Below, piece after piece: positions 21,111 to 30,920 of a DNA stretch of 64,000 bases (positions are counted from its first letter, which is position 1; each line of letters opens with the position of its first letter). The notes below the pieces were generated by a model that saw nothing but the letters and a program-made list of their open reading frames with translations, was not told the origin of the DNA and searched no databases. A program made the translations under genes and the position numbers. This stretch comes from Guyanagaster necrorhizus (Eukaryota > Basidiomycota > Agaricomycetes > Agaricales > Physalacriaceae), in NCBI RefSeq assembly GCF_019112545.1, contig NW_025064931.1:85725-149724 (forward strand), in the 5' to 3' direction.

Positions 21111-22590
21111 ATACTAGCAGAGACACTGATTGTAGATTATACTAATCTGGTATAATAAAATTTCTTATTGCAGTCACTAATTATAGATACCACATAATGT
21201 AATGATTATCCTAGAGACAATATTCATGACTTGTGGATTTGCTATAGGAGTAGAGTTATTGAGACTTGTAGTTATATTTTTCAGACTCTTATCTCATGAA
21301 GTTTACTTTGTCTTTCAGCTAATATTTATCTCTATTCAATAGATGCATACCTTTCACCTGCTGATGAGCCTCTAGGCTCTGTATACTCAGAATTCATAGA
21401 TTTATATATTATTCAACAATGCTGTTTATTATCATAAAAGTTGAAGAGATGATAAAAGATGGAAAATCCAAGCATAATTTAAAGATAAAACAGTTCTTTC
21501 TATAGATGGTTGAGTCTCTATAAATATTCAAAAGATCTGATTCAAAAATTGCATCAAAGAATAGCACTGACAGAACTCTGAGCAAATAGCTGTTGCCAAT
21601 CTAATAAATGCTATTGTTAAACCTATTTTCTATCTTGACAAGCAATTATTTTTATCTATAATTTGTCATGATTTTAATCTCTGATCATGACCTGCTGATG
21701 CTTAGGAAAGCCAATGAAATTTAGAGAAACCTCACCAGAGCTATATAGAACTATGAATGACACATGCATGATGATACTATGCTGTGTCTGACTTATCATC
21801 TCATGACACCCAGCTAGTAATGGCATGATGGTCACACAATAGGATTATGCAACAGTGCAATAATAAACTTGTGCCCAACTCACTGTGCTACACCACAGTT
21901 TTGTGGGCACCAAATTTTGGCTTTTCTAGCTCTAGGTCTATCACAACACCAAGACAACTGTATAGCAAGTAACTCACTTTTGAAATGCAAAGAACTATTG
22001 CTCCATCAACACTTAAGAACAGAACCTCTGCACAATCCACCTGGGGAACTGCTCATCCCTGTGTGATCAACAGTCTGTGATATGAGGCAGATGGGCATCT
22101 GCTGTCTGCTACCTAGGTGTGTATCATGTCATTCTTGATCAGAGGGATACACATAGATGAATGTTTGCCCTGCCAGGGGTGGATTGATCAGTGGCAGTGG
22201 ATAGCCTCATAAAGCTATTGGAATGGCACCAAATATAGAAGATGTAGCTAATCTAACCAAGGAGAGCAGATCCACATGGCAAGTTAGTGGTATCATGCTG
22301 ATATGGATCAGATCAAGTGTTAGAGGAGAAGTAATCAGGAGCTGCAGTGGATGTGAATGCAAACCTAGAGGTTTTTAATATTTAAAGGAAAACATTGTAC
22401 ATAGATGAGGACCAACTTTTTCAGTATAAGAAAAAGGAATAAATTTCTGCTAGTCTCTAGCAAGTAGAAGCTACAAGTGTACTTAAGAATCTTTGATGTG
22501 AAATGACTAATAACAGGGTTGCTCATTATTGAGGGATCTGCTCTCCATGCTAGTGCACATCCTGCAGTCAGACTTGAATGTTGACCTCAC
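21111..22590. repeat. Old, AT-rich repeat remnants
   Basis: No gene seen. A TGTCATGATTTTAATC motif at about 21666 resembles the gypsy-8 LTR start (17895), so at least one more decayed LTR is likely. CpG is almost absent until about 22600, where the host island begins. Confidence 0.5.
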
Positions 22591-23005
22591 AAATGATATC
22601 TCCCCAAGCGAGAGACAGAGAGCGAAGCTCAGAAGGGTTGGTAGGAACTCGGAATTCGTCATGACACAGAGAATGTCTCTTTCATCTCTGCTTTCTAGTA
22701 GGAGAATATGCTCCTTGGCTTGAACTCCTCGTCATATTGCTGGACACGTGTGGTTGGCTGTGGGAAGGTAACGTCGATTTGAATCTCAGCATGCAAGAAC
22801 GTGATAGAATATACAACAGAATGTTTTCTAACACCATGATCTGCCCCTGCAAAGCTGAGATTGGAAGGAAGCGAGACAAAACGGAAGTGGTCATGCATAC
22901 CATCTCAGAGTTTGAGCCACCGCTTCCTCTTCAGCGATGTGCCCACTAATATCCTCATCATGAGATGGCCATGGAGCCACTCTCGTCCGCTACGGCTCTC
23001 AAATT
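22591..23005. other. Island edge, no confident gene
   Basis: CpG reappears here. An open minus-strand stretch of 67 codons (22898-22695) could be part of a host gene cut by the repeats, but I see no recognisable domain or splice structure. Confidence 0.25.
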
Positions 23006-24178
23006 TCAGACACCATAAACCCTCCTAGCACCCTCCCTCGCCACATCCAACACCTGCTCCGTATCCCACCCCTCGCCCATAACGTCTGCCACAAACTCTG
23101 CCGTCCAGGGAATCATCAGCGAGTGGGAGAACGGCAATCTCGACTGCTTGGGCTCCAGTGCGCTGTACACGTTCGCCGGGACCATATACGGCGCGTCGGT
23201 CTCCAGCAGGATCCGCTTGTTACCAGTGGCCGCCATTTGCTTGAGGAGCTCGACTGTGTTGACGTTCGATGCGTAGCAGACGACGCCTGTCACGCCGATA
23301 TGGAGGTTCGGAAAGTGGTCGAGGAGGCGGAGGCCAAAGGCGGCGGTGTCGGTGAAGCAGTGGATGTGGACCTGTCGTTACACATATAATCAGTACTGTC
23401 AGCAGTCAGGTAGAGAAAAAGACGTACCCGGTGGTCCTTTGGTACAATGTCCTTCATGATTCTCTCTGTGTCTTCTTCTGCTTCCCGTGTATGCACCGTG
23501 ATAGGAATACCGCGATCCACGGCTATCCGTAACTGATGGGCAAACACCCGTTGCTGGACGTCTGGCGGCGAGAGCGTGTAGTGGTAATCCAGCCCGATCT
23601 CACCAAGGCCAACACAGGACGGATGCGATAGTGCAGTGAGAATCTCGGACTCCACAGCAGGGGTGAAGGATTTTGCTTCGTGTCTGGATGAAAATCATTG
23701 CGACGAGAGCCAGGTTTGAAGTTGCAGGACATACGGGTGAACGCCTGTTGGGTGCAGATGAGAAAAGTAGTTGGAAAGAGAAATAGTACGTACCGATAAC
23801 GAATCGATACTTGATGCTCTCCCATTTCCCATCTGCCAGCTCCTTCCATGTCCCTCGCATGAACACTTCCGGCTCGCACCACACATCGACTATCGTCTCC
23901 ACCCCCTTACCCGCGTACACGCCTTTGACAAAGTCAAATGCTGTCTCATACTGCCCTTCAGGGTACTTGGAACGGTACAGCGCAAACGTGGAGAGAAGAT
24001 GCGTATGGGTATCGATTATCGTAGACTGGGAAGTCGACGCGTGCTGAGGGAAATCGGAGGTCATCAGATCATGATGAGGACGGGAGCTCTTCTTCTTATT
24101 GTTCTTGCCCATGGCGACGGAGGTGGTGGCGAAGGAGCGTAGATGAAGGACGATGGGGCGGGAAGCAAATCGGAGCAT
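23006..24178 (-). CDS. TatD-family metal-dependent hydrolase
   Basis: Four exons: 24178-23794, 23744-23735, 23683-23428 and 23371-23006. Introns are 49, 51 and 56 nt, giving 338 aa. TatD proteins are metal-dependent DNases of the amidohydrolase (TIM-barrel) superfamily, linked to DNA repair and apoptotic DNA breakdown. Visible metal and active-site motifs: IIDTHTHL (H58, H60), GVHPH, GEIGLDYHY, ITVHTREAEED, IHCFTD and LLETDAPYM. Exon 2 is only 10 nt and encodes most of the conserved G-V-H-P. The N-terminus MLRFASRPIVLHLRSFATTS looks like a mitochondrial presequence; a second ATG at codon 23 (MGKNNKKKSS) would remove it. All catalytic motifs are present. Confidence 0.93.
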
Positions 24179-24778
24179 GGACCCGAAACGGAAGTTCCGG
24201 ACGAAAATTTGATTCTTTCGTCAATTCACGGCTGCTTGGACCGCCCCGGCCCGCTCCAAACTACCAGGACGCGCTACTCTTTAGGTTCAGCCTATGCCTG
24301 CTATTTTTTCTTGATCGTTCGTTTCTTGATATCTATCTTTAGATCGTTACTCCTAACTCGGGCCCTTAACCACGGCCGAGCTACTTTGCCGCACCTCAGT
24401 CGTTCACTACCATCACCGTGTGACTGACTGAGGTGCGTATACCCTTATTACTATCATATTATATTATCTTACTTACTACGGTCCATAGATTTCACTGTCA
24501 TAACAAATGTAGCTTCCGATCTGTTCGAATTTGCGGCTCGAAACGAGATGGACTCATATCTATATCAGCTTAGTCTCCTTCTCTTTTGCCTTTATCTTTT
24601 CCCTTCCTGCTGTGCTTCCGATGTAACCAATATATCCTATAATTAGGTGAAAATACAATGATTTTCAGTATGGATCTTCTTCCTTACATCTGGGACAAGA
24701 AAGTTCAAAAGTGTTCATTGTATAGGTCGAGACAAGAAGGCGCTGTTTATACTACATCTTTTCTAAAGGACATCCATA
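24179..24778. other. Intergenic region
   Basis: Upstream of the TatD gene and downstream of the RING gene, both on the minus strand. No gene, RNA or repeat recognised. Confidence 0.5.
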
Positions 24779-26045
24779 TTAGTCGAGATACAATTTAAAC
24801 AACATATACAACAGAGTCATTTCGCCACATACTGGGCAGCGTGACGTTGATGCTATGTTCTCGGTTATGCATCTATGAGACTCTTAGCGTGAGTTCCGCC
24901 ACGCTGTTAGAATTACTCACCTCTTGCAGAAGATGTGTCCGCAAGTAGTTGCGGTCGTCTCGTGGCACGGATTTGCTAGGCAAGAGCGGCAGTGAACGGA
25001 TAGGTTCCTGCTAGGAGGCTGACATCCCAGGAGCGACGGCGCGTCTCTGCTGCTGATCAGATTGTTATGAGATCTATGTGGATCCGAGAATGCATTCTTG
25101 TAGTCGTCATCGAAGGGGTTGAATACGAATTGGGGCCGCACAGTGGGGGGTAATTCCTCTGAGTCGACGAGCTTGCGGACCATCGCCTCGTTGATCTCGT
25201 CTTGCTCGTTCTGTCAGGACTCGACTGTCAGATTTTGGCTAGTATATAAGTTACGAGATTATGCACCGTGTCAGGATACGAAAGATGCGTAGGAGAGGCT
25301 GTAAATTTCAACTGGGTTGACATCCTTTCAGGACTTACAATCAAGTCGACAGAACGGGAAGACGCACCGCAGGTTTCAATACACGGAGATGCGTGGTCTT
25401 GACATGCTGGAATTGTCAATCAGTGTCTGTAAGAACGAGTGGAAAAAACCTTACCTCGGTGTATTCCTTTTCCCCAACGAAACCCACAGGCTCCTCGCAC
25501 CGCTCACACGTTGGGTGTACAACCGAATTCAAGTAATGTCCTTCGATGTTGTCAAATACGCGGCGGCACTTGACACAATAGAATTCAGTGTGCATAGCTT
25601 CGCAATGCTATACGAAGGATAAACGACGTGAATTAAACGAAGTAAATGGTATACTAAAGCGAATGCCGCGTCGTTCTCGAAACCCGGGGCATCAGGACAG
25701 AAATCACAGGTCGGGTGGCGAGGGGAGTCCTTGAAGTGCTGGGGGAGCTTGTGTTCGTACAGTGTGATCTTGCAGATGGAGCATACGACGCGGGGGTGGG
25801 CGTCATCATGGTGCTGAGAGAGATATATAAGTTGAATTCTCCGAGCCAGGGATGACGAAACTGACAGTATCACATAGGACCTGGTCTCGGAATCCTCGAC
25901 CACATATCGAACAGTTTGGGTGGTTCGGCGAGCCGCGGTAGTGCTCTTCGAGGTCTGTTTGGGACTTGAAGGTGCGTTCGCGGGATTTGAAGGTGCAGAT
26001 TTTGCAAGGAAAACCTTGGCTGCGATGTGGTCGATAGAGGTACAT
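24779..26045 (-). CDS. C2H2 zinc-finger and RING-finger protein
   Basis: Six exons: 26045-25881, 25813-25655, 25607-25455, 25406-25368, 25210-24921 and 24872-24779; 299 aa. N-terminal half: irregular C2H2-type modules (CKIC...H, CSICGRGF, VVCSICKITL...H, CDFC, CVKCRRVF...H, CERC). C-terminus: a C3HC4 RING (CRSC, then CGHIFC and CITENIASTSRCPVCG) split by the last intron. RING proteins usually act as E3 ubiquitin ligases; combining C2H2 fingers and a C-terminal RING is a common layout in agaricomycetes, with unknown targets. The 157-nt fourth intron may hide a further exon. Short upstream GT-AG introns (see 26046-26420) suggest a spliced 5' leader. Confidence 0.8.
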
Positions 26046-27517
26046 GGTGGAGCGGGAGGGGGAGGATAGCTCGCCGTTTGGGGGTTTATGTGAAGGAGGG
26101 AAAAATCATGCTGAGCCGAGGTGATCTTCGTTTCTATAAACGCGTATTAGTACTACAATGTTATGCGGTGACACAGGAAACGAATGCAAAGTTTACGAGA
26201 CTTGCAATGTTCTCACCGGCATCAATATTGGAAACCACGGTCTTGAGGAGAAGCGAAAAACGATTCAGCGCGTTTGATCAGATTCCGAGGAGACGATGGC
26301 AGCTACCAGTTAGCACCTTTGGTATAGGGAGGCGGAGTGTTTCTGCAACGGTAATGAATGCCATTATTGCTTTAAGACAGACTGACAGGAATTGTACTTA
26401 CCGGAAAACGAACATGCAGAGCCGGTGGTTTTAAACCTGAGGCACAAAAAAATCGTGCCTTGGAAAACGGGGATCTAATGCAATGACTGACGTGTTTGAT
26501 TTCCATCGAGAACATATTTTCCTATGTTCGAAGATCAAAATTATGGTGGAGAATCGAAGCCCATTTGCGAATCATGTCGGTAAGTATGTTCATTGAAAAT
26601 TTTCGTGGTTCTGATCGAGTCCCCGGAATACTTCAGGGCGTTGTCCTTGAGGATTCCTGAAGCAAGTAAACGAGTAATTCCTCTGATGCTCCAGAGAGGA
26701 AGACTCACATGGCGTAACGTACCACTTGCTAAAGGCTGAACGTTGAACACTGAAGATGACAAAGATAATAAAATATGGATGTTGCCGGCAGGCACTTTAC
26801 AGTATTTTGCCATCTGTTATGGCAAAGGTGTGACTTTCTCAGTTTGAGGATCAAAAACGTGTACCCCGGACCCATCCAAAGCCCAGCTCGGTTGACACAA
26901 GAACGGGACGGCCCGATGTTCCGCATGCCCTAGTCAATTATTCCCACGCTATGCGTCTCCCTTTCATCGGTTCAGTCTCAAGACACCAAATGCTGCTACA
27001 TCCCAGCAATGCCGCCTCCTCTTTCAAATTTAAGCACCCTGCAAAAGTTGTTCCAGGAAGTTCTATCTTTGAAACGCTCTGGATACAGTATGGAGTCAGA
27101 ATAGTGGTTGATAATTGTCGGGATCTCGTGCATCTGTTTTCTTTCTTCGTGGATTGTATATTAATTCAAGTTTTCGATAGAATATCGTGCTATTGCTCCA
27201 GCATTGCGGCTATGAAAAAAAATCTTGTATGGTAGCCATCGTCTGTTGTGCTGCTTAGACGGCTCTCGCTTGTTCGACGGTGTTGTAGCCAATCAAGGCG
27301 AAGACAAAACTCGTCGACTCCAGAAGTTGTTATTTCCGTCACTCCAGATATTGCCGTTGCGGCGGCATTTATTATCATAGGTCAGTTTATTTCCAAAGTA
27401 CGAGCTAGGACTAACGAGCAGCATACAAAACAGATGGGCGTGGACCCCGCTCATACACCTTCTAAAATCCGACATCCGCCTTTCTTCTCTTCGCGTTCTC
27501 TACATATTATCATCGCT
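26046..27517. other. Intergenic; possible spliced 5' leader of the RING gene
   Basis: On the minus strand there is a good intron GTAAGT...TTGCAG (about 26402-26344) and another GTGAGA...TTTATAG with a TACTAAT branch site (about 26150). Both lie upstream of the ATG at 26045, and a TGA precedes that ATG in frame. The rest, 26500-27517, has no gene I can support; its right part (27100-27440) is one copy of a tandem duplication. Confidence 0.35.
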
Positions 27518-28117
27518 TCATTCGTCGTCACCATCTGATTCTGTATCGTCCGTAGATGCTGAATCAGAATTATCTGAGGATGAATCCCCATCTCCATCCC
27601 CATCGTCTCCATCGTCTCCATCGTCTCCTTCATCCCCATCTCCTCCATCGCCTCCATCGTCTCCGTCGTCTCCATCATCTCCTACCGAGCTTGGGTCAGA
27701 CGAACCTAGTTCATCACCCAGGGACGAGTCTGAATCAAGCCCGCTGCTCGATATGCAGCTGCAGGTGTACTTTTGCTCACCCCCTGCTGCGTCTGCACTT
27801 CCACCACCACCACTATTCAGACTATTCCGACGTCTCATAGAGTCCGACGTCGATGGACCCAATCCCTCGGTGCTCGTCATGGCCATCGTTGGCTTGCAAG
27901 TACACGTCAGAGTGGTCTGACTTGATGACAGTGAGGACGAATCCGTTGTGGTGTCCGAGTCTCCGTCTGTGTTGCCGGAAATACCGGTACTGCTGCTGCC
28001 ACGCCCGTTGGAAATGGCACTCCGCGCAACGATGCCATTGGCATCCTTCATGGGCATAGCATTGGCGGCTGCGAGGCTGAACGCGATGAGGATGAAAGAG
28101 AGCGATATGGGCTGCAT
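27518..28117 (-). CDS. Small secreted protein 1 (199 aa, Asp/Gly-rich tail)
   Basis: One exon. Predicted signal peptide MQPISLSFILIAFSLAAANA, then a Ser/Thr/Gly-rich region with two short cysteine motifs (TLTCTCKP and KYTCSC) and a C-terminal run of Gly-Asp-Asp repeats (about residues 142-176) coded by a CCATCGTCT-like minisatellite (about 27580-27690). A paralogue at 29909-29403 shares the signal peptide and both cysteine motifs but not the acidic tail. No known domain. Secreted, repetitive and locally duplicated, it fits the loose definition of an effector-like small secreted protein; that role is inference. Confidence 0.7.
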   Translation of the reverse strand: MQPISLSFILIAFSLAAANAMPMKDANGIVARSAISNGRGSSSTGISGNTDGDSDTTTDSSSLSSSQTTLTCTCKPTMAMTSTEGLGPSTSDSMRRRNSLNSGGGGSADAAGGEQKYTCSCISSSGLDSDSSLGDELGSSDPSSVGDDGDDGDDGGDGGDGDEGDDGDDGDDGDGDGDSSSDNSDSASTDDTESDGDDE

Positions 28118-28834
28118 GATAGAGAGAGCGCTTTTCCTCTATCCCTGGCCGGCAGGGAAGAGATGAACCTCAAGTTGGGGTATCGTGTCGTTCAGAAGGG
28201 CTTTTTATAGGATTCTGGTGGGATGAGAGTAGGGGACGGCGGTCCGGAGAGCGCCATAGTGACCAGGCTGTTATCGTGATGGCTGTACAGCATCCAGATC
28301 GTCTTTGATGAAACCGGGAGATTTGTGGTCAGTTTTTTTTTCCGTTAGTGTCGCTCAATTACTCATTACTCATGATACATCTGCAGACGAGGTAGTAAAC
28401 ATCTTCAAAAAGCAAACACCTTTCTCTTGATTTCGCTATTCTGTCATGGCTTTCAACGGTGTCCATAACAACCATGGCGATCTTTGCTCAGCTCTCTAGT
28501 TTAATCTCAATCCATCATTTCTGCTATCTCATTGCCTGGTGTCAAGTCTACAAGTGAACTACGACTTAAGAATATGATCAGCCAGCTCTGATATTGTTCA
28601 TGAGGTCAGAAGTATTGTTTAATTATGTCATACTGGAAAGAAAGCCGCATGTCACATCCTTACGTCTTTTTATGGGAACTGACAACTCAAATCCTGACTC
28701 GTCGATCTATTCCCTTCTTGGGTTTCCGTATCGACAGTATCACACCAACGCTAGGCACCAAATCGTTCTGATTTCGCGATACACACGACTAAACTATCAT
28801 TCTCGGTTCCTCTCTTTCACATCCCCGTCTTGAC

Positions 28835-28925
28835 AGGTATCCTAATGTGTGTCTTGAGGGCGCACTATTCGACTTGGGTGTGCATGTACAGGTGTACTCT
28901 TCCCCGCCTGTAGACTAATGCTTAA
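28835..28925 (-). pseudogene. Remnant of small secreted protein 3
   Basis: Matches the 3' end of the gene at 30636-30920 (GTGTGCATGTACAGGTGTACTC in both) at the equivalent place of the first duplication unit. The rest of the gene is missing, so the first copy was lost or never complete. Confidence 0.55.
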
Positions 28926-29402
28926 TAATTGTCGGGATCTTGTGCGTCTCTTTTCTTTCTTCGTGGATTGTATACTCATTTTCAATAGAATATCGCGCTG
29001 TCGTTCTGGCCTTGGAGCTGTGAAAAAACATCTTGGAAGGCAGCAGTCGCCTGTTGTACAGCTTAGACAGCCCTTGCGTGAGCTTGCACTGTGGCCACTC
29101 GAAACGAAGATAAGACTCATCGACTTCTCAGAGCTGTTATTTACTTGCTCCATTCGTTGCCGTCGCAGCGGTCCTCAGTACCATAGGTCGGTCTCTTCTC
29201 TTTCCAAAACATGGGCTAGGATTAACGAATAGCAAACAGAAAGGACGGGCATGGACCCCGCCCATATATGTTCTAAAATTTGACGTCCGGTCCTTTTTTT
29301 CTTCTCATTCCCTACGTCTTGTCATCACCCAATTCATCGTCGCCGTTTGATTCCGTATCATCCAGATGACTATCTGAGGACGGAATCCTCTTCTCCGTCT
29401 CC

Positions 29403-29909
29403 TCATCTTGAGCTTGGGTCAGACGAAACCGACACGTCACCAGGAGATGAGTTTGACTCGGTACGTTCGTTACCATGCTTGGGCTTGCAATCGCAGGTGT
29501 ACTTTTCCTCCCCCTCTGCTCCACTTTTACTTCCACCACCAGTTAGGCGTTTTCCCCATCCTGAAATGTTACTCTTGATGTTACCACGTCTCATCGGCTT
29601 TGATGTCGATGAATCCGTATGCGTATGAGACAATTCCTTGGTGCTCTCCTTGCCCATTGCAGGTTTGCAGGTACAAGTCAGAGTCATTTGGCTTGACGAC
29701 GATGAGGACGGATTCGACATGGTCTCCTGGTCTCCACCAACACCAGTGTCGGTGTGTTCAGCAGCACCGGTGCTACTGCTAAGGCTGCCAGTCTTGGTGG
29801 AAGTGGCACTGTGTGCAAGAATGCCGTCGGCGTTCTCCACAGCGGGTATAGCCTTGGCGGCTGCGAAGCTCAGCGCGATGAGAAGGAATGAAATCGAAAT
29901 GGGCTGCAT
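29403..29909 (-). CDS. Small secreted protein 2 (168 aa)
   Basis: Start chosen at MQPISISFLLIALSFAAAKA because it aligns with the signal peptide of protein 1; an upstream in-frame ATG at 29984 would bury it. Shares LTCTCKP, an MRRG basic patch and KYTCDCKP with protein 1, but ends SSDPSSR without the Asp/Gly tail. Flanks on both sides match those of protein 1 at an offset of about 1.8 kb, so this is a tandem duplicate. Confidence 0.7.
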   Translation of the reverse strand: MQPISISFLLIALSFAAAKAIPAVENADGILAHSATSTKTGSLSSSTGAAEHTDTGVGGDQETMSNPSSSSSSQMTLTCTCKPAMGKESTKELSHTHTDSSTSKPMRRGNIKSNISGWGKRLTGGGSKSGAEGEEKYTCDCKPKHGNERTESNSSPGDVSVSSDPSSR

Positions 29910-30635
29910 GGTAGAGAAAGGTTGTGATAAAGAGGAGTGGGTTTTTTGTTTATCCCCGGCCGGCAGGGAAGAGGTGAACGTCAAGTTGGGGTATTGTGCT
30001 GTTTAGAAGGGCTTTTTACATGGATCCTATGGGAATAGGTGGCGGCGGTGCGGAGAGCGCCAAGCCGTTATGTTGCCATTGTGATGGGTGTACAGGCATC
30101 GAGATCGTCTTTTTGATGAAAAGTGGATATATCTGTGCTGGTATGCGGTCAGTCCGCCCTTTTATGCTCAATTCCTCGTCACCCATGATACATCCGCAGA
30201 TGAGATACTAAACTTCTTTAAATACAAACACCTCTTTTCTCTCGATTTCGCGCCTCTTGGACCGTCCATGGCTTCAGCGCCATCCATAAGATCATTGCTT
30301 GGCTTTCTAGTCATATTTTCGCAATGCATCACTTTGCCATCTCATCACCTGTTGTCAAGTCTACAAGTGAACTACATTTCAAGAATACAATCAGCCCGCT
30401 CGATGACATTGTTCATGAGGTTAGAGGCATTGTTTAACCATGCTATATGGGAGAAAGGCCGCATGTCACATCCTGACGTCTTTTTATGCGGGCTGACTAC
30501 TCAAATCCTGAGTTGTCGAGCTTATTTACTCCACGGGTTTCCATATGACGTCATCGCCCGAACACTAAGCATCATATCGATCTAATTTTGCACTACACGC
30601 GACTAACTATCAATCACGGCTCTTCGTTGTCTCTT

Positions 30636-30920
30636 TCACATGCCCGTCCTGACGGGTATACCAATACGTGTCCTGAGAGTGAAAGTACTCGTGGGTGTGC
30701 ATGTACAGGTGTACTCCTGCCCGCCTGTTCCCCCTTCTAAACCCAACGTGTTTCCTATCGTTGTCGGCGACGCGTAGCTAGACGAAGAAGAAGAGGTCGC
30801 TGTGGTGGCGATGTCGGGGGTGGCTGGAATTCCAGTCGGAGATTGAGCATTTCCCCTCCTGACTGCGCTTGCTGAGACGGAGAGCGCTGATATGATGGGG
30901 GCAAAGATTGTTATGCGCAT
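30636..30920 (-). CDS. Small secreted protein 3 (94 aa)
   Basis: Start at MRITIFAPIISALSVSASAV, a likely signal peptide; the in-frame ATG 21 codons upstream (30983) gives a less typical N-terminus. A Ser-rich middle leads to EYTCTCTP, the same cysteine motif as in proteins 1 and 2. The C-terminus may be mis-framed if an intron exists. Third member of the local cluster. Confidence 0.5.
   Translation of the reverse strand: MRITIFAPIISALSVSASAVRRGNAQSPTGIPATPDIATTATSSSSSSYASPTTIGNTLGLEGGTGGQEYTCTCTPTSTFTLRTRIGIPVRTGM

Larger units (their letters stand above)
27110..30640. repeat. Tandem duplication of about 1.8 kb
   Basis: 27110-27440 matches 28925-29250 (for example AATTGTCGGGATCT followed by TTTTCTTTCTTCGTGG). 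28140-28830 matches 29955-30640 (GCCGGCAGGGAAGAG, then TCAAGTTGGGGTAT). Each unit spans one MQPIS-type secreted protein gene and its flanks. Divergence is moderate, so the event is not recent. Confidence 0.75.

Noticed and set aside
26541..26926. Possible second zinc-finger gene on the minus strand
   Set aside because: Short frames with scattered Cys and His but no regular C2H2 spacing and no consistent splice model.
27556..27840. His/Leu/Arg-rich plus-strand frame over the minisatellite
   Set aside because: It is the complement of the Gly-Asp coding repeat of secreted protein 1, with no other support.
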